Shown piece after piece: positions 11,666 to 24,900 of a stretch of DNA of 64,000 bases. Within the stretch, counting starts at the first letter, position 1, and each line of letters opens with the position of its first letter. Below the pieces are notes generated by a model. That model worked only from the letters and a program-made list of their open reading frames with translations. It was not told the origin of the DNA and made no database searches. Source of the stretch: Pholiota molesta (Eukaryota; Basidiomycota; Agaricomycetes; Agaricales; Strophariaceae); contig JACGCK010000086.1 of the NCBI GenBank assembly GCA_014925825.1, positions 124,001-188,000 of the forward strand, given 5' to 3'. The translations under genes were made by a program, and so were the position numbers.

Positions 11666-13371
11666 TATGTGAGGAATGAGAACAGTATTGGATGATAAAA
11701 GCTATCGCGGTGTTCAGATATCTTTGCCCTGTTGGTTCTTGTATAAGTAAGGGCAGAGGTATGGAATCGTATCATGCTTTCATCAAAATCAGTTATGGAT
11801 CCCGATGGAATGGATTCTGGTTTATAAGACTAACATGGAGACGCACTGCCCCATTAACATCTGTGAGCCATGATCATAAGAAGTAGAAGCCGTGGACCAA
11901 GCTTTCAAATATATCGCTGTTTTTGTCATAAGGTAAGCCGAATCCGATCACATACATCAGCCGTGACCAAAGTAAACGAATGGGAGTGCTTTCTTGGTGC
12001 TTTCCATTGTATCTATTCTTGAATATTTCGGCGTTTACCCTACCACACCCGTCCATGTCAACGCGTGTTCTGCCATGCCATATTCTCAAGTCTACCTGAT
12101 CGGGTCGATCGATTCCAAAGATACATCCGAATACTTCCAACAATTGCTTTTCTCACTCCTCGGTAGCTTGATTAAATCCAGCAAGCTCGAGCGGCAGAGA
12201 ATAATCCAGATCTAGATATTGACTGAATATCGACCGACAAGGCCCTCTTTTATCTTGCCGTTTACCTTTATCTTGATGACAACCTTTCTGAACTCGTAAA
12301 GTAATGTAAACGGTGGTCAACTTGCTGTTCAAATATCAGTGTCGCCTATGTACCAAATGCCGATAAAGTATAACAAAGCCGCGGCGAGCACGGCAGAGTC
12401 CATACGACGCCCTACAAGACAATAATATCTTTCCATATCTACTCCAAACGGGGATTCATCCTGGCTTGGTGCCTGCGCGACACATTCACCCCCAACAGGA
12501 TGAGAAATTTCCATCTGAACGCATCCAGGTATTACCAGTATGACAGAGCCGTGTATGTAGCAGCACATTCCACTCAAACTGGCTGCATGTTTGTTCGAGC
12601 GATCATCGACGCTGTCAACTGGGAAAGCGCACAGGAAGGGATATTCACTCACTTATTCATTCACTCATATATTGCGCTTGGTTTTCAGTCGCCAGAACGT
12701 CAATTGAACGAGCTGGCAATGCTGGTCGTACAGGGGCAGCCCGTGCCCCGGGGACGCTGTCAGTTGGAGTTTCCATTTCCAGATACATAGCCAATGATTG
12801 CGTACGATGTGGTTTCCTTACGTATCCGTTTTCTCAGATTCCTTCGCAGGCTCTCTTGGCCTCGGGTGCGTATGCGTTTGTGATTGACGTCGTGGCGGAG
12901 GAAGCAAGCAGAGGGGCGGCAGGCTGTTGCAGGCCGCACTGGCTCGCGTCGCGAGGCGCCGGCGGTCAGTGGTGCGTGGCTGGTGCTGGCTAGTATAATC
13001 TAAGTATAGAACCCGATCTGCACACCATTCAAAATATTTGTGCATGTGTGTATTTCTGATGATGTATGTAGCATGCATATAAGATGCAAGGTAACCGGCA
13101 AAATGTAGCAGCCGATGTTCCATGAAAAATTCGAGTTCCTAATCCCAGGTAATAAATCTCTTTTGCCACGCAATCCAGCGCAATCCATGCGCAGCCATAC
13201 ACGCAGTGTTGTGGACGCGTTTTGCGGACATGTGGCTGTTGATTTCTATTTATAGACATAACAAAACTTTCCCATCTGCCGAGCACGAAATTAAATTTAG
13301 ATTTCCATTGGTGACTGGGAGTCGTATCGAATTTGCTTCTGTCACATATACCTGTACAATCCTATACTCCT
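11666..13371. other. Divergent intergenic region
   Basis: 1.7 kb between the DUF6534 start and the presumed start of the A-T-R enzyme; both promoters should lie here. Several open frames of 60-107 codons on both strands have no recognisable domain. In frame with the A-T-R gene, an ATG at 13230 opens a 47-codon extension unlike the family. Confidence 0.35.
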
Positions 13372-16300
13372 ATGGCCGCGCTCCCTGCCAGAACTCGTGT
13401 TCTCCCCCTGTAGATGGGAGCCTTTCTCTCCCAGAAACTCTTGCCTTTCATGAAAGCCATAACGCAGACGTACCAATGTACGTATTCTGTGAAGATGGCC
13501 AAGCAGAAGTCACAGAAATATCCTATCGCCAGTTTGTCCGGGCATGCTATGAGATTCCACGGACAACAAATCTTCAGCAAGGATCGGCGGACTGGCCGGA
13601 TTCCGCCTCAGGAAAACCTGTAGTAGCTCTTATAGCGCTAACAGACACCCTCATTTATCAGACTACTGTGGCTGGTCTAATGCATGCGGGTTTTATCGTG
13701 AGTGTTCCAAGGCTGTGAATGTGCACGTAGCGCTCATTTAAATACCTTAAGCCATTTCCAATATCGCCCAGAAATACCGCTGAGGCCATTGCCAATCTTA
13801 TTAGAAAGACAGACTGTCATCAGGTTCTTGCAACTTGGTCGAGTTTGAAGTCGATCCTTGATAGGACCGAGCGAGAGATACACAAAATTGAGCCTGGATA
13901 CAACTTAACGATTGGAGAGGTACCAACGGTCTCTCAGCTATACCCAGAGCTTTGTGCATCTGGCGGATCAAGCTCTGTTCCTGTGGAAAGCAAACGGGAA
14001 ACGAAACCCGGGCTTGACGAAATCGCGCTGTACTTGCACTCGTCTGGGAGTACTGGTCTCCCAAAAGCCATTCCCAAGACGCACCGAGAACTCATAGAGT
14101 TCGTTACATTCCGTGAGTACTCATAGTCCATGGGCGTTGCTTCCCATGAAATAATTAAAGATACAATTGCTTCTATTAGCGTCTTCAATGCGTTTACGAA
14201 ATCGTCATCCACCCGTACGATTCGCAGCAATGCATTTGCCTCCATTCCATGCCCTTGGCCTCCATTGTCATGTCTTTTTGCCCTTGCTTTCCTGTATCAC
14301 TGCTGCGATATATCCACCTCGCGTTTTACATTCCAATGTGATGCCCTTGATTCCAACGTCGGACAATATACTTGATCATACGCAAAGAACAAGATGTAGC
14401 ATCCTAGTCGCTTTACCATCATTGCTTCAGGATTGGGCTCAAGATACCAAGCATATACATATATTGAGCAGCCTGCTTGAAGTGGTGCGTTTGATTTGTT
14501 TCCCAAGTATGATTTTATGCATCACTCATGTCGGGGATACAACCCAGAAATTTAGTGGCGGTGCACTTAGTCCAAGAACGGGCCAGTTTCTCGTAGAGAA
14601 CGGAGTAAAGTTATCGACTAGCTATGGCGGGACTGAGTTTGGGGCACCTTGTGCTTCCAGCATCAGGGAGGGTGACGAACAGGATTGGGAGTATGTTGAA
14701 TTCTCCGAAAGAAGCAAAGTTCGTTGGGTTTCTCAGGGAAATGCATTATATGAATGCCAGTTCATTGTAAGTTAGGGACGTTCTCATTGACTGCTACATG
14801 GAAGCTGAGCAATTTTTGCTAACAGATTTGCGATACACATCACATTTCCGTTGAGAATCTCTCAGATGTTCGGGGCTATGCGACATCAGACCTCTTCGTT
14901 CCTCACCCAACTAAGAATTACTTATGGAAAATGTTAGTCAAGCTAATTTCTCCATCGATCAAATTCAACTTAAAGGTTTATAGAGTAGGGCGCATTGACG
15001 ACGTAATAATCCACTCCTCCGGGGAAAAGACGGTCCCGCCACCCATGGAAAATATTCTATATAGCAGCCCCCAGTACGTTTGGCCGTTTGTGATTCAAGA
15101 TAACGCTCTTATTCAAGATACTCAACGTACCCATCGATCTACAGCATTGTCGGAGCTGTCATGTTTGGCCATGCTCATAATCAGCCAGGGGTGCTGATAG
15201 AACCCAGCCCATCTCATCGCGTCAATATCGATAATATGGAGGAGGTTGAGAAGTTTCGTAATCTTATATGGTATGTTTAATTTCGATGTTATATTATTCT
15301 TTCATAATGACAGAATATTCAGGCCTATTGTGGAAGAGGCAAATAGTATCGCTCCGGCATTCAGTAGAATTTTCAAAGAATTGATTCTGGTTGCGGACTA
15401 CAAGAAACCCTTTTTGCGAGCTGGGAAAGGCACCGTCATGCGCAAAGCAACGTTAGATCTTTATGCGCAAGAGGTAGAAGTTCTGTGCGTTGTTATAATA
15501 TCTGATGGATCACATACAGTAATACTAATATAAACGGGTAGCTATTCTAGCATAACGGTGTCCGTGGATGCTGGCGAATCAGTAGTCCGACTTGATCATT
15601 GGGAGAAGGAACACCTAGAGCAGTGGATCATGGACCAGGCTCATGAACTATATCCCAATAACGCAATATCACCCTCTGTCAACTTATTCGAGCAAGGGTT
15701 TGACAGGTAAGCTATGGTCATTCCGTTTGTCCTTATAGACGCCTGAGTAGAAAATTATTTAGCCTCAGCACCACTATTTTACGGCGTAGAATTATTGGTG
15801 CACTACGTTCAGTCAAGCCAAACGTCAGCGCTTCTGTGCTTCAAGCAATAGACCAGAACATCATATACACCTATCCAACAATCACAGCTCTTTCGAAAAG
15901 ACTGTTCGATATTTATGCCGATCCGAGTGCACTCGAAAACGGACGAGATCATCTGGACGCAATTCAAAATCTAATCGTAAGATATAGCTTTGAAACTCTG
16001 TTGAGAAGCCCGATAGAGAATGCGGACAATGATCGTGTAGTGGTCTTGCTTACTGGCTCGACTGGACATCTTGGATCACATATCTTGGCTAGTCTGTTAC
16101 GCGACCCACAAGTTACTATGGTATACACCTTGAACCGCCTTCACGGTAGGGGCTTATCAACCCAAGATCGACACCGACATCGCTTCGTTGAAGAAGGCTT
16201 GGATGCAACTCTTCTAGATTCGACTAAGCTAATACAAATGGAAGGCGACTACGAAAAGGAGAAACTTGGAATTTCCGAGGCTCTCTATGTCGAGGTGATC

Positions 16301-17400
16301 TCTTTCTTTTTTTGATCGAGCTTGTCATTGACGCTGGCTCCAGCTCTTGTCTAGAGTCGCAATTATCATTCACACATCTTGGAGGCTCGACTTTAATCTC
16401 CCATTGTCCTCGTTTGAGCCTAACATCAGGCAGACGCACAACTTGATCAAATTCGCCAGATCGAGCGCATGTGGGCCTCGTTTGAAGTTCCTATTTACAT
16501 CCTCTGTAGGTCAATCATGGAAGCCTGACGACGGACCATATCCAGAAGATATTGTTTTGGATGCTAAATGTGCAACGGGGATGGGTTATGGGGAAAGCAA
16601 ATACGTTGCCGAACGAGTAAGTCATTTCACGGATTCCGAATTGTAGGACACATTCATTAAGATTACTAGATCCTTCAAACAAGCGGGTTAAACACAATTT
16701 CGCTTCGGATTAGCCAGATTACCGGATCGCCTGCAAATGGGTCTTGGGCAACTACCGATTGGGTACCGATTATGATTAAATCGAGTATTTCCATGGGGGC
16801 TTTTCCAACCACGGTTGAAGTGAGCATTTTGTTTGCCCTGCTATAGCGACTAACAACTCATAATTTACTGAATAATTTAGAGAGTTTCCTGGATTCCAGT
16901 AGCTACGGTATCCGATATCATTCACAATTTACTGTCCTATTCCGAGCCCTATCCTTCAGCGTTGAACATTCTTCACCCTATTGGGACGCCGTGGAATGTT
17001 ATCATGCAATATTTCAGCGACGCCATTAACAGGGCGTCACATCTATCTATCCCGCTCCTATCGTTCAAGGGCTGGTTCGCTCTTCTACAACAAGAATACG
17101 ATTCTGCAAAGCGAGAGGATGCGATAGACGTGGTAAGTGGTGGGAATATGATCAATGGGTGAATCTCGACTTAGATCCTGTCTTCAATTATAGCCTGCTA
17201 TCAAACTGTATGACTTCTTCAGAAAAATGGCACAAGTCGATCAGCCCACGGCCCCACAGACACCGAACCTTGAGCCGATTACATTCGCAGTAGGAAAGAT
17301 TCCTGAAATTCACAAGATACTTGGAGCCTTATCTGATTTTACTGGAGAAGAGGTCGATGGATGGATCAAATATTGGATTCAGGTCGGCTACCTCAATTGA
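13372..17400 (+). CDS. A-T-R carboxylic acid reductase-like NRPS-like enzyme
   Basis: Activates a carboxylic acid as acyl-AMP, loads it on a phosphopantetheine arm and reduces it off with NADPH. About 14 exons give roughly 1,090 aa. The adenylation domain (about 1-560) shows YLHSSGSTGLPK (around 200), STSYGGTEFGAP, YATSDLF and VGRIDDVIIHSSGEKTVP. The thiolation domain has GFDSLS (around 620), with an intron splitting the attachment serine codon. The thioester-reductase domain has the NADPH loop TGSTGHLG (around 717), HTSWRLDFN and catalytic YGESK (around 880). No condensation domain is present, so it resembles fungal CAR or aminoadipate-reductase-like enzymes. The N-terminus is odd. The family-like start MAALPARTRVLP (ATG 13372) is one base out of frame with VDGSLSLPE, at a run of five Cs (13404-13408). 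All later exons stay in frame. Substrate not predictable by eye. Confidence 0.9.
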
Positions 17401-17941
17401 AAGCCGTAGATATCGCGTAGATACCTAGGTCAAGCTTCAAGTTTTCAACATTATGTATAACAACTGTATATATATCCTTCGCTGCTTCGTCGACTAGTGC
17501 CATATGTCCCAAGTCCCATATTTCTCATTATTTTGTATGAAATTAACTACCACAAGATGCAAACGAGCAGAAAGCAGGCAGAGCGAAAGGTGCGGCTCGA
17601 CAGCGCTGTCACTGGGTACGGATCGAATGAGGTGCGATCGATCAACAACACACGTACGCCTGGATTTTTTACGCCTCGCGCACGCAACTCAAAGCTTAAG
17701 AGCTTATTAAAGATTGAGAGACAGGCAGCGGACGACCGCTGCAGGAAGAGTAAGGATATGTCTATCGCGACCATCAGCAATTGAGCTGGATGGGAATGAG
17801 GAAATGCACCTTGTAGCTCGCCTCGCTTTAAACTCAACGAATTTCGTTCCCGTATCCATCCTCCTCTCGCCCTTGAGGTTATTCGCTTGAATTTATGTAC
17901 TGGGGGTGGTGCATGACAGAGACAAGCCCCACACTGCCCGT

Positions 17942-18481
17942 TTAACCCTGACGAACGCAAAACAACATCCAACCACCCGGAACCCAAAGAGGCGCACAGA
18001 GGGCGAGCCATCGTTTTCCGCTCCCTGCCTCTGTGTAGTTCGCATCTGCTGAATCATCATCTGCTGTATCGCCCGGTTCGCGGACGACACGTCGCCTTCG
18101 GAGGTCCCAGAGGATGGGTGTGTATGCAGAGTTATTGAAAGGAAACGACGGTGAAGATAGATTGGATAGAGGAGATATAATGAAAGGATGCGGGAGGGCT
18201 TCAGGATCATGTGATAGAGAGCTCGAGAGAAGAGAGACCAGAGAGTAGGCAAAGTTGACGAGGGATAAGACATCGGCGGCACCTGCGAGGGATGTACGAA
18301 GCCGGGCTAATGTTGCCTGGAGCGGGGTGTATGTGTTCAACATGACAAAGATGGGCGCGCGCGTGCGGCTGGGGTAGCATGTGGAAAAAGATGCGCCGGG
18401 AGTGGGAGCCGTTATGTTGACACAGTGATAATTGGATGAGTGAACGGATGGACGTTGGGACGCCCAATCCTTAAGCGCCAT
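17942..18481 (-). CDS. Hypothetical open frame, doubtful
   Basis: A 179-codon open frame starting with MALKDWASQR. It contains one moderately hydrophobic stretch (LSLVNFAYSLVSLLSSSL) and a Ser/Pro-rich middle. Two other open frames overlap it on the same strand, so the length may simply reflect GC-rich sequence. I recognise no domain, no flanking exons and no neighbour logic. It may be a chance frame. Confidence 0.2.
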   Translation of the reverse strand: MALKDWASQRPSVHSSNYHCVNITAPTPGASFSTCYPSRTRAPIFVMLNTYTPLQATLARLRTSLAGAADVLSLVNFAYSLVSLLSSSLSHDPEALPHPFIISPLSNLSSPSFPFNNSAYTPILWDLRRRRVVREPGDTADDDSADANYTEAGSGKRWLALCAPLWVPGGWMLFCVRQG

Positions 18482-19477
18482 ACGTACGAACTTTGGAGGT
18501 GTGGGGGTGGAGCAGGGGCCGATAACTACGAGAAGGGTAAGAGCGAGTATATCAGGTCAACCAACACGGAATGAGATAGGAAAAAAGGGAACATATCACA
18601 TAGTTCGCTCCAGAGTATGCCTCATCCGTTCGAAAAGTGGAAAACACCGAGGCCCGCCCAGAGGGCACCATCGCGTTTCTTTTCTTGTATCGTTTAGCTC
18701 ATCCACGAGGCCTCCTCCTATATCATGTGGTTCGTCATTTGAGGGGATCTTGAAGGAAGGTCGGGTTTTTGGCTCCTTGAGTGGGCGACAAGAAAAAGAG
18801 TAGGCAGTGGCTGTTATATTCGTTTAGGAGGAGCAAATGGATGAAGGTATAATGACCCGCGCGTCGGACGCTATGCGCGCAAGGATGAAAGCTAACTTGA
18901 AGCTTGAAGCTTGCAAATTGAAATTTAAGCGATGGGCAGCGTAGGCTGAGCGTACAATGGCTGCTGTGCCTGTGTCCATCCTCCATTGACTGGGGCAATA
19001 AGGAGGACATAATATGGCAGCCAAATGGCTAGACCACGCGCACAGACAATCACCACGTCTGTCGATTCCGTGCTGGGCCTATGCTCGCGTGAACACGGGC
19101 CTTGAAGCTTGTATTTTGAAATTTGACAGTGGATAAGAGCGGTAGGCGCTTGGGTGAAGAGGGGATTGAATAGATTGAAGGAAAGAGGTCAAGCCCACTC
19201 ACTGGCACTGTATCGTAATCGAACCTTTCCCTCTGAAATTGGAATCCCTAGTGACCCATCTTCCTCCCTTCATTCCCCTCCTTATATACATGTCCCAATA
19301 AGCCTATGCTTTGTGCGGTTTGGACATGTCATCGGCGGTAGTGAGTATAAGAAGCCTAACTAATCGATTGCAGAAATGTTCACAAAAATTCCTCGTTCGC
19401 AATTGGCACTTTTTGAGTTGGATTTCGCGCAGCGATACACACGTGAGCGTGCCAGTGCTATTAATAGATGGCATGCC

Positions 19478-19529
19478 GCAGCGTCGTACGAGTAGTAGGA
19501 GGGCGGTCCTCCTACTCGTACGACGCTGC
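19478..19529. repeat. Strong inverted repeat (hairpin)
   Basis: A 25-nt left arm (19478-19502) and a 22-nt right arm (19508-19529) pair along 22 positions; the left arm carries a 3-nt bulge. The loop is only 5 nt. It lies about 330 bp beyond the MFS stop codon, between two convergent genes. Confidence 0.8.
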
Positions 19530-19858
19530 CGCTGCCCCTCCAATGCATTAACTTCCATCTCTACGTCGCCCCGAAACTTGACATACTTGATCTTCGCCCG
19601 TGCATGAGCTTGGTTGCATCTGCATCAGGTGTCATGACATCGTCACTGGTGCTAGCACCAACTGTAACAAGAACAGAGTTGTTAATGTAACCGTACTCAG
19701 CATTGTGTTTTGGGAAGTACTTATGTGTAGCGACAGAGGTAATATAGAATCTAGTACGGCGCGAAGACATTGTTCCAGATTCCAGAAAAGGTCCAAATAA
19801 GGAGAATGTAAATGCAGAAATGTATGTATCGATTACAGAGACGCTATCCCCCTAAAAG

Positions 19859-21979
19859 CTAACAGCGGTTAGTTCCTTTCCGCTTCGCCATTCGCATTCG
19901 AGAAAGGAGAAAAAGTGACGTTCCAATGAATGACGAGACCTGCAGCGCTAACCATCAACGTCGGATATCATGAATATACAAAATCACCTACTGAAGCATA
20001 TAAGATAGGCCTCCACCAGATGAATTCTCGTGTCAAAAGCGCCCCAGTAATTGGAGTTCCTGTACAGGATCAGCCAGAATCTCAGCGTCCGTAACAACGA
20101 ACAAATAGAGAGAAATTTTCTAATGACCTATTAAGCTCCCGATGCCTTCAGATTGCAGTTAGAGGTATAAATCTTTTCAATGATGTTTGACGGAAGGCTG
20201 ACCTGTAAACACATATGCAACACCAAGTCTCTCCCTATCATAAATGCGGAATTAATTTGCCATTCTGTGTGTATAGCAAAATACTCGCCCAATCTCCGAA
20301 ATGTCTGTAGCCATCGAAGCCCACATGGGACCAAGTAGTGTAAGATCTAAAGGCAAATTAATTCATGGATTAACGATTAACAGGCTGCTTACATGCTCCA
20401 GAGAAGAACCCATATAAGAGACAAAATATCGTGACGCCCACAATATTCGTAAGACCCAGCATAGCGATAATAAGGACTCCGCAGGCGAATGTGCAGAAGA
20501 CGACCGTGTTTAAAACCCCGAAAGGATTCACCACTGCGCCGCCAACTAGACGTCCGATAAATGAGCCCCCACTCAAAATTGTGAGCTGTTGGGCAGTAGG
20601 AGATACAAGGCAACAAGCATTAGATCGCTAATGACTCCAACGTAGAATAATAGACTTACCGAATAGAACCCAAATACAGGGTTGAGCCCATTTTCATCCG
20701 ACAGAAGTTGAATATAAAAAATCGGAAAGAAGAAGCCTTGAATATAGAAGAACGTCCTAGCCAAATCGTTTGAGAAAACGTATAATGGAGTGATAGATAT
20801 TTCTTACCCAGCAACAGCGAGGACATATACGTCGTCTCGGTAGAACTTTCTTGCCGATTCCAGTATGCTTCGGTGAGCTGTGGTTCGAGGAGGGCCTCTC
20901 GTTCTCATGAGCAGTCCAGACAAAACTAGGCATCCCGCTATGAGGCCCCCACTTGCTCGTACACCATTCGCAAATCCCACCGAGTTATGAAAGAGATTGT
21001 TTAGCATGATCGGGTAGAGTATAGCTCCCAATGAGCCTCCCGAGGCAACTATACCCATGACGAGCGCTCGCTTACGCGTGAAATGCTGCGCAACAATTGC
21101 AACACCAGGGACATAAATCATTCCAGCACCTATCCCATACGAAATCCCTAAGCTCAAGAATACCTACTAGATCGTAAACACAAAAACCATTCCTATACAG
21201 AGAACATGTTTCGTACCTGATAGTAGCTTTGTGGATGTGCTAACGATAGAGTGAAAATTCCAAGAAGAATAAATATAGCTCCTGCAAGGTATAGGCAATA
21301 GCTGATGATTTTGGATAGTTTGTTATCGTGTCAAATTAGGCACCCTCAATGTGTAGATAGGATGCTTACAAGTAGCCACGGTCGAAGAGGCGGCCTGAGA
21401 CGACGCTTGTAATCATCAGGATCATTGTAGCGACACTGCCAATCCAGCTTCAGAAGTAGATGGGTCAGTCAAGACGCGAGGTCGGCGTGGGTCGGTTTAT
21501 CATGGGCTATACCTTATTTGAGAAGAGGAAAAATCGCTCAGGAATTCGCGGACGAAAAAATCTACGGTTTCCGTTTATTGCTGTAAGTATCTCATTTATG
21601 CGATTACAAGTTGTAAATACCTTCGTAAACTCCAAATGCGTTTATATATCTAAAGATCCGGAGGAGGATAGCGAAAATTCGATTGTTGAAGTTGAGTACC
21701 CGTTGGTAGAATACAAGTAGCCAGTTTATACGTACCCAGCAACAAATTGCAGGAGAACACTGTATTAACATTAATTTGAGAGAAGAGTACGCAAAATGTT
21801 TATAAGCGGAGTACTCACCCGCCAAGCACTGTGAGCCACGCTGTGAGCCCTCCATCAGGGGGAGGAGTGTACGATTGAGTAGTCGGTTTTTCAGTGACGC
21901 TAAGGCCATTCTCTTTGTCTTGATGCGGTGACGGATTTGAAGCCACTGAAGGGGCCTGCGAGGGGCTCTCGGGCTGCAT
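19859..21979 (-). CDS. MFS transporter, monocarboxylate (MCT) type
   Basis: A 12-helix plasma-membrane carrier of the fungal MCT-like family, transporting small organic acids or metabolites. The protein starts at the ATG at 21979 with a hydrophilic head ending PPPDGGLTAWLTVLGG, the family signature before helix 1. It continues through YINAFGVYEDFF, SWIGSVATMILMITSVVSGRLFDRG and SLGISYGIGAGMIYVPG. Further blocks are QHFTRKRALVMGIVASGGS, FYIQGFFFPIFYIQLL, GSFIGRLVGG and GPMWASMATDISEIG. The 3' end is in tiny exons: ERLGVAYVFTG, GIGSLIG, then TPITGALLTREFIWWRPILYAS and a Lys/Arg-rich end, stop at 19859-19861. Joining SEIG to ERLG needs a GC-AG intron. Export of the product of the neighbouring A-T-R enzyme is plausible but inferred. 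Confidence 0.85.
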
Positions 21980-24900
21980 CTCTGTGCGGTGTGGTGAAAG
22001 CGAAATTATAGGAAGCAACGGGGGAGTTGACCTTCACGACACTGTCAACCTTCTGGGAATATGGTTCTGTATCAGAGAGAGGAACTGATTTTTTCACAGG
22101 CCTTTCTTGGCTTCCATACCACACACAATCCATTTAAGTAAATCATCACGATGTCGACTGATATAAATATAATAAAGGGAATTACAAGGGAATTACGGTG
22201 TTCTGTCATGCCTTCCAATTATACAGCTGGCCGAACTTAGCATGCCCGTCCGACGGCCTTTTCTTGGGTTTAGGGCAGTGTACGCAGTAAAGACTGGATT
22301 TGCACACCAAATGGAAGCACTTGTGTGTTATGAGGCACGGTACATTGTGTCAACAGTTTAATATGAAGCATAAAAATTTGAAACTTAATGGCATGATATG
22401 CGCTCTGAGGGTAATATCAAGTGCTATGCTTTCCCATCACTGTGTGCAAACCCTGCGATCATTGAATTCCTGTCGCAGGCATGTTATGGAACCAACGAAG
22501 GTCCGAAAGCATAAATAGATTGGAAGTTCTATTTGTAGATCAACAGCAATTACAAGTTGCACGCCGCCTTGCTCACTTCTCTCCCCAACGCCAGGTTCAG
22601 TCACATCAAGCAGAAAGTGGTCAAGAAGTATCCGAAGATAGACCTTGAAAGAACAGAAGGATGCTTTACATCGTGATCCCGTCTCAAGAGCACCAGGGAA
22701 GGCAAGAGACGAGGTTAAACGTTAAAAGGTGATCCATGCGCTCCTACAAATGTGGTTTTCAGTGAGCTGTAATAAGCCGCGCATTCCGTGTCATGATGTC
22801 CTGATGCAATCCTTGCCACACTCGCACTGCTAGAGGCTACGCAGCATTTTCCGCAATGCTTTCTCCCAATTTAAAGGCATCTCTATTTTCGTTGTCAACG
22901 CCTCTTTCGGAATTGCAAACGATGCCCAAGCAAGCAGAAAACTAGCGCTGGGCTGATCGGAGACGGTCAAAAAGTCATTGTCAATCAAAGACTACCGAGG
23001 AAGAGTTGCAGGCGGTTATTGTGAGAAAGAGATACAGGCCATGAAAAATGAGAAAAGACGACAGACGGGCGCGCGAACACGTCGTGCGATATTAAAAGAG
23101 ATAGAGGCAGTATCCAGCTTGGAGGAACGCTAGGACATTCCACACAACCCTCCCAACGCCTATGCCATTTGCACTTGCCGTTTGTTTTTAGTTCGATGCT
23201 AATTATCGTTTGATTGTACACTGCACGTTAGACATACACACGTGGATAAATCTGAGGCGAGTTAATACATCTGCGAGTTATTCATGCGCAGTGAGGTTTG
23301 TGCAACCCACTACAGGAAACCTGAAAAAGTGAGGAAGCCAAGCATCATTGAATGCAGTGAAGGGTCATGGAAAAGGATTCAGGGTTATGCGCACACCTAG
23401 GAATGTCAATGAGCACAGTCCCTCACCAGGCCCATGCCACTGGTCGCATACAAGTTTTACGAGCTTCGCCAAAGCTTCGCACTCCGGTTTTCACTTCCGA
23501 GAATGGATTCCGCGCTGGGTCACGTCACGTGAATAAAATCACAACAAATTGTCACTGCACAGAACTCGAATGTTGCTCAAAAGTTCAGCGATAGCCTTCA
23601 TTCCCGTGTTTCATCCTCCGCGTCTATGCCTGCGTAAACGAAGCCGGGATAGTTCTGCTTTTTCCACATGCGATGGAGCAGTTGCGGAAGGGGGGGCACC
23701 TTCAATCCAGCTTTTGATTGGCCATGTGAATTGGAGAAGTAGGTGGAGTTTGGACGAATTACCTTCAGGTATGCGCAAATTCAACGAGTTCTGTGCATGT
23801 ACTAATTCCTGTTCAAAGGCTCTGCCAAGGGATACTTTCCGGCCCCATGATATTAGGGATACATGGCCCCATGAACGACATCGCGGCCACCTTTTATGCC
23901 TCCCACTGTTCAGTCACCCAATGTTAGTCGCTAAAACTCGTCGCCACGCAGCTTCATAGTCAAAGCGCAAACAATGGGTTCCGACATAGCGGAGCATCAG
24001 CAAGCCACTTAGGGGATGTAACACATACACATATCTGCCTTTTTCGGATTTCTGGGTATGGAGAAAAGAGATTGCCAAGGTCGTCTGGCTAGAACGTGGT
24101 CCGTGGATTTCTTTCTCTCTCGCCATTTGATAGGAGCTGACTCTCGACATGCCGTTCCATAGCAACCCCAAACCGTCAAGAAATCACAATGTTTTTAAGA
24201 CCGCGCCAGAGCTCTATGGGCTCCCCACGCAGGACTATCGCGAAAATCGCTAGGTTATCCAGCTTCGAAAACACTTCGCTCACCCTGGCCGCTCCTCGGA
24301 GACCAGGATGGCTCAAAAATACCCACAAGGAACAGAATCAACCTCACTCCCCGAGTATTGCAGTGCTTCCGACGTGACGAAAGATATTTCCGAATTCCCA
24401 GCTTCTGCCCTCCATTAATACCCTATCCTTCGGACGTTCCTCTTGACTTTCACCATCCTTATCGCCCTCTTCCATCCGAGCCGTTGCCAGCACCGACATA
24501 CCACATTTTCACAAATATATGCTATCTCAGCTGCACATTCATTCCCGCTCAGATCGCTCAGACATATGTCGACACCGTTCTGCATTCATATCCTCCACTG
24601 TATTCAACTTGTGCGTCCGTCGTCATCCCGAAGCCGGACGCCATTGATCTCGACCTGCCCATGAACTTGCTTGCGTTCAGCGGCCCTAGCATTCGCAGTA
24701 ATAGCGTTGGGCGTAGCTCTATCTCCGGCCACCGCTGGGCCCCGATTCTTGTAGTCACCTATGCATCTGGTACTGGCACTTATCGATGAGAATATGCTGA
24801 CCAGAAGTGGCGCTGGCGACGTTCTTTCCAGTACAAATCCCGAGTATAGGGGAGGCCGCGTCACGCTATCAATAGCGTTTGCGTGCAATCCTGAGCCCGA

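Larger units (their letters stand above)
17401..19858. other. Convergent intergenic region
   Basis: 2.5 kb between the A-T-R stop and the MFS stop. It holds a 179-codon minus-strand open frame (17942-18481), a hairpin near 19,500 and direct repeats of AAGCTTGAAGCTTG-like sequence at about 18,893-18,930, partly repeated at 19,101. No recognised gene. Confidence 0.4.

Noticed and set aside
12329..12790. Overlapping 96- and 107-codon frames upstream of the A-T-R gene
   Set aside because: They oppose each other on the two strands, lack domains and have no splice partners.
14933..14983. Continuous frame joining LWKM to VYRVGRIDD in the A-T-R gene
   Set aside because: A 51-nt GTTAGT...TATAG intron gives LWKIVGRIDD, matching the adenylation motif; the read-through insert fits nothing.
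20131..20334. Minus-strand frame as the MFS C terminus
   Set aside because: It leaves the family frame after SEIG; small downstream exons restore helices and a proper C terminus ending at 19,859.
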